From: Phycisphaerales bacterium | GTDB taxonomy: Bacteria > Planctomycetota > Phycisphaerae > Phycisphaerales > SM1A02 | Direction: 5' to 3' | Length of the DNA: 64,000 bases | Assembly (NCBI GenBank): GCA_029268515.1 | Contig: JAQWNP010000001.1 | Span: 62,001 to 126,000, forward strand | Shown here: positions 7,762 through 16,764 of the stretch, piece after piece | Numbering within the stretch: position 1 is the first letter of the stretch | How the letters are laid out: every line of letters starts with the position of its first letter | Position numbers and translations under genes: made by a program | The notes under the pieces: model-generated | Databases searched by the model: none | What the model was told of the DNA's origin: nothing | Seen by the model: the letters and a program-made list of their open reading frames with translations, nothing else

Positions 7762-9213
7762 ATGACTGCCAGCATCGTAATCAATGGCCTGATTCTTCTT
7801 GAGATTGTGATTGATCTGACAACTATTCTGTACATTCTTGGCCGGCGTAATGCTCGGCACAATACCACTCTGACATGGATTCTTGTGATTATTATCGTTC
7901 CCTTCGTGGGCGGCCCAATCATTTACTTCCTTTTTGGAGAGCCATGGCTCACACGCAGAAGAACTCAGAAACAAGCAGAAATACTCAAAGAGCTACACGA
8001 ATCACCTTTACAGTCAGTAAGCCTTATTAGAGCAAGCCATGCTGATCTTTCCCCTCGTTTTGAATCGCTCTCACATCTTGCAGAAGCCGTTTCTGGCTAT
8101 GAGCCACAAGCTGGCAATAAGATGCGACTTATTAATGATACAGAAGAGCTTGTCAATTCAATCGTACAAGACATAAGTCAGGCCCAACACCATGTACATA
8201 TTCTGACCTACATTTTTCTGAATGATGAGAGTGGCAATACTGTTGCAAATGCACTCATCACAGCTGCACAGCGAGGCATTACCTGCCGTCTTCTTGTTGA
8301 TTCATTAGGTAGTCGTCAATTTTTACAGTCAGACCTACCACAACGATTGCGAGATGCAGGCGTTCACGTTGCTGAAGCATTGCCGACCAATATTTTTCGA
8401 GCAGTCGCAGGCCGATTTGATCTGCGCAACCACCGAAAAATAACCGTCATCGACGGACAAATTGCTTATACCGGTAGTCATAATTTAGCCAGCGCTTCGT
8501 TTGCCATTAAGCCAAAGTTTGCTCCATGGGTTGATGCAACCGCAAGAATCATGGGACCAGTGGCTAGAGATCTCCAAAAAGTATTTATTGAAGACTGGTT
8601 TCTGGATACTGATGAGTCTCTACTGGAAATGCTTGAGATTCATCCAACAGTACACCCATCCTCAAATGTGATCGCACAGATATTAGGCACCGGCCCTAAT
8701 TCACTTAATGACGCTATCTCCCAGCTCATTATTACGCTGATGCACTTAGCCACAGATGAACTTGTACTCACAACGCCTTACTTTGTTCCAGATCAAGCTG
8801 TGATTGCAGCACTGTGCACAGCAGCCCGTCGTGGCGTCAATACCATCCTTGTTGTACCGAAGCGAAATGATTCTCGTCTGGTAAGCGCTGCCAGCCGCAG
8901 CTATTACTCAAGCCTTCTTGAGTCAGGCATCCAAATTCGTGAATACACCAAAGGACTACTGCATGCTAAAACAATTTCCGTCGACAAACAGCTGGCACTC
9001 GTGACTTCCGCTAATCTTGATCGAAGGAGCTTTGAATTGAATCTCGAGATAAGCATGCTTGTCTATGACACAGACTTTGCAAGCGAACTAAGATTCTTGC
9101 AGCAGTCTTATATCGATAGCAGCAACTTAATCAACGCCAGAGATTGGGAAAACCGAGCGTGGTGGAGGCGCCTAGCAGAAAATACTGCTGGCACCGTCAG
9201 CCCTCTTTTGTAG
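7762..9213 (+). CDS. cls: cardiolipin synthase (phospholipase D family)
   Basis: A 483-residue membrane enzyme that joins two phosphatidylglycerols into cardiolipin and glycerol. Two N-terminal hydrophobic segments are followed by 'GEPWLTRRR'-type linker sequence, as in bacterial ClsA. Both catalytic HKD motifs are present: 'HRKITVIDGQIAYTGSHN' near residues 224-241 and 'HAKTISVDKQLALVTSAN' near residues 396-413. The length equals the family's usual 480-500. AAGGAG precedes the ATG, inside the end of the VTT gene. Its stop overlaps by 17 bases, tail to tail, the end of the transglutaminase-like gene on the other strand. Confidence in function is high; which of several Cls subtypes it is cannot be told. 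Confidence 0.93.
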   Translation: MTASIVINGLILLEIVIDLTTILYILGRRNARHNTTLTWILVIIIVPFVGGPIIYFLFGEPWLTRRRTQKQAEILKELHESPLQSVSLIRASHADLSPRFESLSHLAEAVSGYEPQAGNKMRLINDTEELVNSIVQDISQAQHHVHILTYIFLNDESGNTVANALITAAQRGITCRLLVDSLGSRQFLQSDLPQRLRDAGVHVAEALPTNIFRAVAGRFDLRNHRKITVIDGQIAYTGSHNLASASFAIKPKFAPWVDATARIMGPVARDLQKVFIEDWFLDTDESLLEMLEIHPTVHPSSNVIAQILGTGPNSLNDAISQLIITLMHLATDELVLTTPYFVPDQAVIAALCTAARRGVNTILVVPKRNDSRLVSAASRSYYSSLLESGIQIREYTKGLLHAKTISVDKQLALVTSANLDRRSFELNLEISMLVYDTDFASELRFLQQSYIDSSNLINARDWENRAWWRRLAENTAGTVSPLL

Positions 9214-10618
9214 ACTCGGTGCCAATGGCGGCGGCTGCCTCTAAGTCAATACGCAATTCATTTGACATGAGATAGAGCACGCGCCCTGCCCGTTCATGAT
9301 ATTCATCAAATGCCATTACCGTGACGTAATACGATTTACCCCGCTGTAACTTAAGAGTGACTTCTGGATCGTCAACCGTAACCTTTGCAACCTCATGCGG
9401 CGGCAAACTGTACAGAGATTCATACATCTCAGGTCGCCAACCTAAATCACTACTCCAATAATTACTCGCTTCTATAGAACCTGCGAACGAATCGTAATTC
9501 CATTGCCGCGCGTTTTGACTGACAAAAACTCGGTATCCAAGAAGATCATTATCTTTATCTCTTACATCTTTCCATACGATTGTCACCTCAGAGAAATCAT
9601 CATCTATGTTGGCAATAACAACATCCTCAAATGTAGCGATGCCTGGCTGGAATCGAGGCTCATTCTGATTGCCCACCCAATCAGATGCCTCAAAAGTAGT
9701 ATTTTGCCAGCCGTAGTGCTTGTCGCTTGGACTGACATAGCCCTGCTTTTGCAAGTAACCTCGTTTTAAATCATTCCGTTCCCTGGCATATCGCCAAGAA
9801 CGCGCATAAGTACCACCTATTGGCAGTCTTCCTAACCCACGCAGCTCAAATTTATGCGGCAGCGCATCAATCCACTCTGGATGTTCCAACACCTCAACAA
9901 AAGATGGGATTCGCTGATCCGGTGTCATTGGCGAAAGCCCATTGCCTCCCAGCGAGTCACCATCGATAAGATGCCATCCATCTTCGTACCAAATCTCTGC
10001 GATAATATGACCACTAAGAGAGACGATCCGAGCCTGATAGCCTGCAGCCTCAAAGAGGTCTACTGCCAGCCCTGCAACCTGACCGCAGTGCATGACATTC
10101 CCTTCCAACAAGACCAGTGGATCTGAGACTTTTTTCCCAGTTGCATACTCAAGCTTAATACCCGGCTGATGAACACTCACTTTGTGCAGAAACTCCAGAA
10201 TCAATAAATGTCTCTGGGTGTCAGTTTCTGCACCTTCCGTCACTTGATCAAAAATTACTTTTAAGACTTGGGGACGATCGACCTGCCGCAATCTTTCTTC
10301 CAGATCTTCGATATAAGCATAATTGGAATAGTGCTTGTCATCAATTGGATCTGGAAACTGATCTGGATGATAACGTTCGGATGTATAGCTCGTACCGAGA
10401 TCTTCAAACCTCGATAGATCGAGGCTATCAATATATTTCTCTGTAGCTGCTCTACTTAAGCTATTTTCAGGGCCATATTGCCTCAACCATACGACCAACA
10501 CAATACAAGAACTCAGTACAACGATAACCGCAATTGAGGTAGACCATGATTGCCAGCAACTATTACATATCCTCATATAAAACAGATATCCTTGACTACG
10601 ATCCAAACTTTTCGACAT
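9197..10618 (-). CDS. membrane-anchored transglutaminase-like protein
   Basis: A 473-residue protein with a single membrane anchor near residues 22-45, after which the chain should lie outside the membrane. A transglutaminase-like (cysteine protease fold) domain follows, with the expected triad: Cys in 'VMHCGQVAG', His in 'LSGHIIAEIWYEDGWH' and Asp in 'HLIDGDSLG'. The C-terminal third looks like an Ig/fibronectin-type domain ending 'YYVTVMAFDEYHERAG'. Similar proteins act as peptidases or protein cross-linkers in envelope and polysaccharide loci. ATG 10618 is chosen to place the anchor near the N-terminus; a GTG at 10675 would overlap the divergent gene. It is divergent from the GT2-deacetylase genes by about 110 bases, probably sharing their regulation. 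Confidence 0.75.
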   Translation of the reverse strand: MSKSLDRSQGYLFYMRICNSCWQSWSTSIAVIVVLSSCIVLVVWLRQYGPENSLSRAATEKYIDSLDLSRFEDLGTSYTSERYHPDQFPDPIDDKHYSNYAYIEDLEERLRQVDRPQVLKVIFDQVTEGAETDTQRHLLILEFLHKVSVHQPGIKLEYATGKKVSDPLVLLEGNVMHCGQVAGLAVDLFEAAGYQARIVSLSGHIIAEIWYEDGWHLIDGDSLGGNGLSPMTPDQRIPSFVEVLEHPEWIDALPHKFELRGLGRLPIGGTYARSWRYARERNDLKRGYLQKQGYVSPSDKHYGWQNTTFEASDWVGNQNEPRFQPGIATFEDVVIANIDDDFSEVTIVWKDVRDKDNDLLGYRVFVSQNARQWNYDSFAGSIEASNYWSSDLGWRPEMYESLYSLPPHEVAKVTVDDPEVTLKLQRGKSYYVTVMAFDEYHERAGRVLYLMSNELRIDLEAAAAIGTESTKEG

Positions 10619-10728
10619 GGTGATCTTTGATCTAATATCGGCAAGACTGGTTGATTTACCAAGCTCTTGACCCACAGACCATCGCTAGTAACTATATAGC
10701 TAACTCAACCTTTGGCCACGGATCACTT

Positions 10729-11463
10729 ATGGATATCATCCTACCCCTTTACAACTCGGAAGTTCTAGCGAGCAAGGTTGTAAGCACTGTTTTTTCGTAT
10801 TTAGATGAGCACGAAAACGATCGTGCTTTTTTTGTTGATGATGGCTCAAGCGATAAAACAGCAGAAATTGTTGAAAACTTGATTCGAGATGACTGTCGAG
10901 TGAGCCTGATTGTTCAGCCCTATAATCAAGGTAAAGGTGCGGCGATCCACCGAGGTGCTATCGCTTGCACGAGTGAGCACATCTGTTTTGTAGATGGCGA
11001 TTTAGCTTACAGCCTTGATCACCTTGACGAGCTTCGTAAAAGCCTTCAAACATTCGATGTTGTTATTGGGTCCCGCTATCTCACGAAGAACGCTCAAAAA
11101 AATATTACGCCGATACGCCGCATTATGGGCGCTACGTTTAACCTCTATGTAAGGACAATGCTTAGATTGCCTTTCCGAGACACACAAGCGGGCCTCAAGG
11201 GATTTCAGCGAGCTGTAGCACAAGACTTGTTTACAAAACAACGGCTTCAACGATTCGCGTTCGATGCGGAGCTTTTGTATCTCGCCAGGTCTAAGGGATA
11301 TAGCATTACTGAGATTTTAGCGACTGTTTCAGACGAACACTCTTACAATAACTCATCCGTCCAATTACTCAAAGATCCAATAAAAATGTTTTGGTCTGTT
11401 CTACGTATACGCTTCAACAAACTAGTAGGTCGGTATGGATCCGCTCATATTACTAAGCTTTGA
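10729..11463 (+). CDS. family 2 glycosyltransferase (dolichyl-phosphate-sugar synthase-like)
   Basis: A 244-residue GT-A fold transferase. Visible motifs are the N-terminal 'DIILPLYNSE', the nucleotide-binding 'FFVDDGSSDKTAEI', 'NQGKGAAIHRGA', the metal-binding DGD in 'CFVDGDLAYS' (in place of DxD), 'IGSRYL' and 'DTQAGLKGF'. This set is typical of the DPM1/DPG-synthase branch, which loads a sugar onto a polyprenyl phosphate at the cytoplasmic face. There is no C-terminal membrane pair, so it resembles the soluble DPM1 form. ATG 10729 gives the family's normal start; earlier TTG 10651 adds an unrelated leader. The 3' end overlaps the deacetylase gene by 29 bases. A GT87-like membrane transferase downstream could use the lipid-linked sugar. 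Confidence 0.85.
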   Translation: MDIILPLYNSEVLASKVVSTVFSYLDEHENDRAFFVDDGSSDKTAEIVENLIRDDCRVSLIVQPYNQGKGAAIHRGAIACTSEHICFVDGDLAYSLDHLDELRKSLQTFDVVIGSRYLTKNAQKNITPIRRIMGATFNLYVRTMLRLPFRDTQAGLKGFQRAVAQDLFTKQRLQRFAFDAELLYLARSKGYSITEILATVSDEHSYNNSSVQLLKDPIKMFWSVLRIRFNKLVGRYGSAHITKL

Positions 11464-12220
11464 TATTGAAGAGTTTGATGCGCCGTTTGAATTCCAGCAC
11501 CCGATCTCAGAAGAAGATCAGATTGCTGTTTCGACTGAGGGCCACTGCCGAATACTTTCTTTACTTGAACGACACAACATTCCTGCCACCTTTTTTACCA
11601 CTGCTTTTTTTGCTCTCCAGGAATCAACACTGATTGCATCCACTGCTGAACAGCATGAGATTGCTTCCCACGCCTACAACCACAGCGAGTTTGAAGACAC
11701 CGATCTCGTACAGTCACGGCGCGTTCTACAGCGAATTTCTAACCAACCAATTAATGGCTACCGCAGCCCACGCATGGGCCCAGTTGACCAAGAGCTACTA
11801 ACACACGCAGGCTATCTATATAACTCATCAGATAACCCTATTTGGCTTCCTGGCCGGTACAACAATTTTACCTCGCCACGAACGGCGAACTTTAATGGTG
11901 ACCTACTAAATATTCCTGCCTCGGCATCACCTATCCTTCGCATTCCTTTATTCTGGCTTGCATTCCGACACCTTCCAATGTGGCTTATCCGGATGACCGC
12001 AAAACGAGTTTTACAGCATGATGGCTATGTGGTTCTTTACTTCCATCCTTGGGAATTTGTAGAACTAAAAAACTGGGGGCTCCCCTGGCTAATGCATCAT
12101 GGAAGCGGCGACAAGCTTCTCAACAAACTTGATCATTTTGTGAGCTGGATAGGAAAACATGGACGCTTTGGAACTTTTACTGAGTTAGACCGCCGAATGC
12201 GATCTCAGGACCGAACATGA
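11435..12220 (+). CDS. NodB-type polysaccharide deacetylase
   Basis: A 261-residue carbohydrate esterase family 4 protein. Motif 1 is 'LSFDIEEF' (catalytic Asp kept, second Asp replaced by Glu). Motif 2 is the metal-binding 'EIASHAYNHSEF', and motif 3 is 'GYRSPRMG'. The C-terminal 'VVLYFHPWEF' supplies the last His. This matches the branch often annotated as XrtA/PEP-CTERM-associated or DUF3473-type deacetylases in exopolysaccharide loci. It removes N- or O-acetyl groups from glycans. No signal peptide is seen, so it would act in the cytoplasm on a lipid-linked intermediate. The start lies inside the GT2 gene, implying translational coupling and joint action on the same glycan. Confidence 0.85.
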   Translation: MDPLILLSFDIEEFDAPFEFQHPISEEDQIAVSTEGHCRILSLLERHNIPATFFTTAFFALQESTLIASTAEQHEIASHAYNHSEFEDTDLVQSRRVLQRISNQPINGYRSPRMGPVDQELLTHAGYLYNSSDNPIWLPGRYNNFTSPRTANFNGDLLNIPASASPILRIPLFWLAFRHLPMWLIRMTAKRVLQHDGYVVLYFHPWEFVELKNWGLPWLMHHGSGDKLLNKLDHFVSWIGKHGRFGTFTELDRRMRSQDRT

Positions 12221-12264
12221 CATCCAGGATTTGTCAGAGATATTGTTGTATTCTGTCGTGAACA

Positions 12265-13479
12265 ATGACTTCTCCTAATATCGCACGCAATCCCGAAAAT
12301 AAACCACTGCCATTCACGCATCAGCGTGATGTCTATGCCGCCTGGCTCCTTTGGCTCGGTTTTTTTGTGGGCATATGTATAAAACAAATTGCGAGTGATC
12401 ATCAACGCACTGTGACCGCCGCTTTTCATTATGGGTCTGCTAAATGGATTGAAGGTGGTGACATTTATACAGAAGGCTTGCATGGCTTTCTCTATCTACC
12501 ACATGCAGCACTCGTGTATACACCATTTCACGTACTACCAAATACGCCAAGCGAACTACTTTGGCGGCTCTTTTGTATTGGACTGTTTGCCATAGGCCTC
12601 CGACAAATAGCAATCACTGCCGGCAAGACCGCCAAAGTGCAGATGTTTCCAATTATGACTTTTCTTACAATCCCAATTGCCCTAGCAGCAATGGGCAATG
12701 GCCAAATGACACTACCAATGACAGGCGCCATGATGATTGGCATCAGTGTCCTGGCAGAATCGAAGCACTGGTGGGCTGTTTTCTGGCTCTGCCTGGCAGT
12801 GGCCCTCAAACCACTCGCGATCGTGCTTCTGCTATTGGCATGGGCACTTCGGCCAGCACTTTGGTGGCGTATGCCAATCGGCATTTTGATTCTGTTGGCG
12901 ATCCCCTGGCTCTTCCAGAGCCCGACTTATGTTCTTGAGGCCTATCAAGGATTTGTCGACAAAGCCATGACCGCCGGAAGTCCCGAGGGGACGATGGCTT
13001 TTAGTGATCTCTTTGGCATGTTTCGAGCATGGGGATATGAAGCGACGACCAGTCTGGGGCTCGGCATACGATTCCTGTTTGCAATTTTAACCCTTGCCTT
13101 CGCTTACTACATTTTTCGTACCTATGGCTCGCTCTATGGAATTGTCATGCTCTTTGTGCTTTCCGTGACCTATCTCATGCTCTTTAACCCTCGCACCGAA
13201 AATAACACCTACGCAGCCTTTGCTCCGGCAATCGCAATGGTTGGAGCCTGGGCATTCTTAGTTGGCAGACGATCAGCTCTGGGCTTCCTTGTCATTATTA
13301 TGGTCTTTCTGATGGCGCTGAATTATGAGATAACCAAACATATAACACCAGGCCGTGAAGTTTGGATGATCCCATTACTCACAACGATTTTTGCCATTTA
13401 TCTCTTGTGGGCACTACTTGTAGGGCCAGCACCTTGGCAAGAGCGGCGCCCAGTCACTTCGATGAGCTCGGGTCAGTAG
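12265..13479 (+). CDS. GT87-like (DUF2029) polytopic membrane glycosyltransferase
   Basis: A 404-residue integral membrane protein with roughly ten hydrophobic segments. After the first segment it has 'AAFHYGSAKWIEGGDIYTEG' and 'FLYLPHAALVYTPF', matching the loop of DUF2029/GT87 transferases, where an acidic residue and a 'Y.P' motif sit just outside the membrane. GT87 enzymes are GT-C fold transferases that move a sugar from a polyprenyl-phosphate donor. It follows the deacetylase by 44 bases on the same strand. A likely scheme is that GT2 makes the lipid-linked sugar and this protein transfers it across the membrane; that is inference. A strong hairpin lies immediately downstream, but its T-tract serves the opposite strand. 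Confidence 0.8.
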   Translation: MTSPNIARNPENKPLPFTHQRDVYAAWLLWLGFFVGICIKQIASDHQRTVTAAFHYGSAKWIEGGDIYTEGLHGFLYLPHAALVYTPFHVLPNTPSELLWRLFCIGLFAIGLRQIAITAGKTAKVQMFPIMTFLTIPIALAAMGNGQMTLPMTGAMMIGISVLAESKHWWAVFWLCLAVALKPLAIVLLLLAWALRPALWWRMPIGILILLAIPWLFQSPTYVLEAYQGFVDKAMTAGSPEGTMAFSDLFGMFRAWGYEATTSLGLGIRFLFAILTLAFAYYIFRTYGSLYGIVMLFVLSVTYLMLFNPRTENNTYAAFAPAIAMVGAWAFLVGRRSALGFLVIIMVFLMALNYEITKHITPGREVWMIPLLTTIFAIYLLWALLVGPAPWQERRPVTSMSSGQ

Positions 13480-13495
13480 AGATCTTCCCATCATT

Positions 13496-13528
13496 AAAAA
13501 ACGGAAGGGTGCTTTTGGCACCCTTCCG
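13496..13528 (-). terminator. Rho-independent terminator for the Gly/Tyr-rich lipoprotein gene
   Basis: CGGAAGGGTGC at 13502-13512 and its exact complement at 13518-13528 form an 11-bp perfect stem with a 5-base loop. On the minus strand it is followed by six T residues (A-run at 13496-13501), a textbook intrinsic terminator for the gene ending at 13560. On the plus strand no T-tract follows, though the hairpin could still slow transcription from 13479. Confidence 0.9.
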
Positions 13529-13559
13529 CTGATGAACCCGCTCTCTCCAATAGCGATTC

Positions 13560-14342
13560 TTATTGACCCTGAGTCTCTGGTACCCAAGGTGGAATCTCAC
13601 CCTGCTTCTTGAGTTCTCTTGCTTTTTGAGTCCTTGCATCAATCCAGTCATTGACGCCTTTGTCCGTCTTGCCTTCTTGGGAAGACACGCCAGGGTCGGT
13701 GATCGTGTTGTAGTGCCAGCCACCCGGCCAGTAACCACGTTCTCCACCCCAACCGTAGCCACCACCGTAGCCACCGTAGCCACCACCACCAAGTGAGCTA
13801 CCAGGTGACTGGCCAATCCCACCAAGGGCGGGCGCCCCGTAATAGTCACCGTAGTTGTAAGGTGAATAATCGTCGATAAACAGTGAGGCGAAGCCAAATT
13901 CATGGCTCTTGTTGATGCTTTGCGTCATCATGTACGGATCCGAGACCAATGTTGCAGTGTATTGAACCGACTTATCGTCTTTGCCTGCAACCGGATCGGC
14001 AAGCTCGAAGACCATGGTCTTCAGTGGCTCAGATGCGACAGCGAGAGCTGCATTGGGTGGATCAGTCTCAAAGCTATCTTTCCCCTGATTCCAGATGCCT
14101 AAGAACTGACTTATGGACATCGTTCCAGCATGACGTTCTGGTCGATCTGTGAAAAAGGTGACATGAGGATTGGGCTTCGAAAGCTCAAGGGTGAAGGTAC
14201 CCTTCTTGCCTTCTACTGGTGTCAGGGACCCCGCTTCGGTTGATTGAACAAACAATACGGACGACTTATTACTATTGCAGCCAGCAAATGCAAGTGTCGT
14301 CACTCCAATACAAGTCAGCGTTAGTACGTTGCGGAAGTTCAT
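13560..14342 (-). CDS. Gly/Tyr-rich lipoprotein, function unknown
   Basis: A 260-residue protein with signal peptide and lipobox 'LAFAGC' (Cys21), so lipid-anchored. The first 150 residues appear beta-rich and contain no motif that I recognise. Residues of about 160-210 are a low-complexity Gly/Tyr/Trp segment ('GGGGYGGYGGGYGWGG') of the type that promotes self-association or surface stickiness. The last 40 residues are charged and helical. GGAG lies 7 bases before the ATG, and an 11-bp intrinsic terminator follows the stop, so it is a single-gene unit. Role unknown; surface or cell-wall association is inference from composition. Confidence 0.75.
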   Translation of the reverse strand: MNFRNVLTLTCIGVTTLAFAGCNSNKSSVLFVQSTEAGSLTPVEGKKGTFTLELSKPNPHVTFFTDRPERHAGTMSISQFLGIWNQGKDSFETDPPNAALAVASEPLKTMVFELADPVAGKDDKSVQYTATLVSDPYMMTQSINKSHEFGFASLFIDDYSPYNYGDYYGAPALGGIGQSPGSSLGGGGYGGYGGGYGWGGERGYWPGGWHYNTITDPGVSSQEGKTDKGVNDWIDARTQKARELKKQGEIPPWVPETQGQ

Positions 14343-14685
14343 CAGGTATCTCCAAAAGTATTTGGGCTACAGACCAAAACAATCTGCCCCATGACAAGCC
14401 TCCAGATACTCCTCGGAGGCGGGTTCAAAGTCGCCGGATCAGTAATAACCGACCGACTGACAAGAGTTCGATTGTAACAGGCACACGCCCTTGGGTTTGA
14501 GCCTGAAACGCTTAGTTAGAGAAAGCAGTGAGGGTTGAGCCAGGCCTTTCAGCCCGTTTTTATCCCCACTCAAGATATGACTGATGATGTTACGAAAAAG
14601 GAACTGCTGAAGTTCGCTAACTACAAAAATCACCGAATAGAGCCTCAAAAGACAGTCTTTTTGTGTCCATCCACTGCCATAAGGC
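14343..14685. other. intergenic stretch, no convincing gene
   Basis: This gap lies between two minus-strand genes and should hold the promoter of the Gly/Tyr-rich lipoprotein gene near its left end. Short frames exist on both strands, but none has a ribosome-binding site, signal peptide or recognisable product. A weak CCTCC/GGAGG inverted repeat sits near 14400-14420. I see no RNA gene or terminator with a T-tract. Confidence 0.4.
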
Positions 14686-16335
14686 TCACGAAGCGGGTCC
14701 ACAAACCTCACAGATCACACTGTTTTTTCGGGCCTCTACACAGCATGGGTGAGTACATTCACCCCCCTGAGCAATCGCCTCATTACAACAAGCAGGCAAC
14801 TCCTGAGAAGCACGCCCCCCCGCTTCCTGGTTCGTTTCGCTTGGTTCATCTTTAGATTCAACAAAGAGAGATGAGCCAGTGACAACTTCCAGATCTGGAC
14901 GCAAGCTGCCTAGCTCAATAGCACCTTGCTCTGATATCGATGATTCCCATACAAATAGACGTCGCAATGCAGACATCGCTGCCAATGTGGGAATACTTCG
15001 ATCAGAGACATTCGTGTCATAGATGTTTAACCAGTTTAGATCTTTGAGAACAGCAAGATAACTCATTGCACCATCCCCAATTTTCGTGCCATCAAGGCGC
15101 AATCGCTGAAGATTTATCAGCAGCGGAATTACATTTAGATCCTCATCAGTAATTGCTGTACGCCCGAAACTCAACCATACAACATGCTCACCGAGAACCC
15201 CAATATCTGAGATCACCTCTTGATCAACAACTACTGTTCCAACACTCGCGTTCACATCTAAACTTGTTGTTTTCTCTGAAATAGGGACCACACGAATTCC
15301 CTTACCTTGAAGGCGATTGAGCGCCGCTCTCTGCTCAGTAGATAATGGCGCCGTAATCACATCTGAATCAACAGCAGAGGATTTGATGACTTCTACACTC
15401 GGCGTTTCATCAGCGACAAGAACTGGCCCACCATCCCCAGCAATTGGAGCCCCATCATTAATCCACGAGCGTAAAATATCTATCTGCTCTCCTGATAGCG
15501 GTTCTCCTGACGCAGGCATAAAGTCAACGTCATCATGTGGCAAAGTCACACGCTGAATCAGTCCGCTTGCTGATGCATCACCCGGAACAATCGTTGTTGT
15601 TGGCGGCTGCTGAGAAAGCAAGCTACGCATTTGATCGAGCCGAAGGCTACCCCTCTGTTTTTTGGAGCCGTGACATAAGTAGCAATGAGTCTCCAAAATT
15701 GGGACGACCTCGTCCTGATAGACAACCACATTTGTCTTTTCTGAAGAGCCCTGTGCAACAACACGTGCGCCGCCAAGAAAATCAGATGGTGAAATAGGCT
15801 CTAAACCTTTATCACCTACCGCTATCCGATCAGCACTGGACTTTTGATTGAACGCAGATAATAAGTAGCCATTTCCATAGACCAACTCACCACCCAAGTA
15901 TCCTGCAACCATAACCAACAACGCCGCTAGCAGAAGTGTTGCGCGTGAACAGGCCAACAACCAATAACGTGGCCGCGCCATGTCTATCAGAGTCACAATG
16001 AGCGTGATCGTTATGACAGAAGCCATTGCTATTCCAATCCAACGATGAAACAGCAACACACGCTCCGCTGTGCCAGACCGTGCATCTCCAATTGCATTGA
16101 GCCATCCCGCCCATGCGGCAAAGACACTAAAAAATGTTGCAACAATGACGCAGACGATGGTCATTGAATAGCGGCGGTGTCCACAGCGGAAGACACCACA
16201 AATCTCTGCCCCAGCAGCAACGATGACAAGTGCAATCGGGAAGTGAACCACCACCGGATGTAGATTTCCAAAGAACTCAAGGATAGCCGGAACACCTGCT
16301 ATCTCTTCACCAGTAGTCGCAATGATGCTCGCCAT
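14686..16335 (-). CDS. DUF2231 membrane / planctomycete cytochrome c / leucine-rich-repeat protein
   Basis: A 549-residue multidomain protein. An N-terminal DUF2231 region with four hydrophobic segments opens 'FGNLHPVVVHFPIAL'. A c-type cytochrome domain follows, with one CxxCH site in 'ILETHCYLCHGSKKQRG', of the PSCyt1 type that covalently binds one heme outside the membrane, then a few leucine-rich repeats ('LQRLRLDGTKIGDGAMSYL'). The tail carries eight Cys in about 35 residues ('CCNEAIAQGGECTHPCC'). Such proteins probably pass electrons in the periplasm; partners are unknown. ATG 16335 gives a start close to the DUF2231 motif; a TTG at 16437 would add a polar leader. The Cys-rich tail is unusual and could bind metal or form disulfides. 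Membrane and heme assignments are firm, role is not. Confidence 0.82.
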   Translation of the reverse strand: MASIIATTGEEIAGVPAILEFFGNLHPVVVHFPIALVIVAAGAEICGVFRCGHRRYSMTIVCVIVATFFSVFAAWAGWLNAIGDARSGTAERVLLFHRWIGIAMASVITITLIVTLIDMARPRYWLLACSRATLLLAALLVMVAGYLGGELVYGNGYLLSAFNQKSSADRIAVGDKGLEPISPSDFLGGARVVAQGSSEKTNVVVYQDEVVPILETHCYLCHGSKKQRGSLRLDQMRSLLSQQPPTTTIVPGDASASGLIQRVTLPHDDVDFMPASGEPLSGEQIDILRSWINDGAPIAGDGGPVLVADETPSVEVIKSSAVDSDVITAPLSTEQRAALNRLQGKGIRVVPISEKTTSLDVNASVGTVVVDQEVISDIGVLGEHVVWLSFGRTAITDEDLNVIPLLINLQRLRLDGTKIGDGAMSYLAVLKDLNWLNIYDTNVSDRSIPTLAAMSALRRLFVWESSISEQGAIELGSLRPDLEVVTGSSLFVESKDEPSETNQEAGGRASQELPACCNEAIAQGGECTHPCCVEARKNSVICEVCGPAS

Positions 16336-16764
16336 AAGAATCCCAGCAATCTGGCCTGACTCGTACCCCGAAAAATACAACGCCACTGCTTTGAAAAATC
16401 TGCCACATGAATGGTCATTGCGACCATCAATGAACAATATACAACAGCATCTCGCCCGACAAAGAGATTATAGGACACACCGCACGATTCACTTATTGAT
16501 TTTAGCCGCTCTAATGGGATGGCAATCTAGGCTATCTGTAACAGTCAGCCTGCACAATGCTGCGAGCCACCATCCTTCACAACCTCTAAGGCATAGCAAC
16601 AGACCATTCTCCAAGCTTTTTTCAGACCATCAAATCTATCTCGTTTAAGGGCCTGCCCAAGAGTGACGATGATCCTAACTCGCAAATCATAAAGTTTGGC
16701 GGCGGCATCTTTCTACCAACATCTCTTCCTTCACAGAACACGAAGAGACTCCAAACTGATCTAA
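16336..16764. other. divergent promoter region, no gene seen
   Basis: This 429-base gap separates two divergently transcribed genes, so it must hold both promoters. A frame extending the minus-strand gene upstream to TTG 16437 is possible but lacks a ribosome-binding site. I found no RNA gene, long repeat or clear palindrome. Confidence 0.4.

Noticed and set aside
14535-14855. 106-codon plus-strand frame between two minus-strand genes
   Set aside because: It overlaps the end of the DUF2231-cytochrome gene, has no ribosome site and encodes no recognisable motif.
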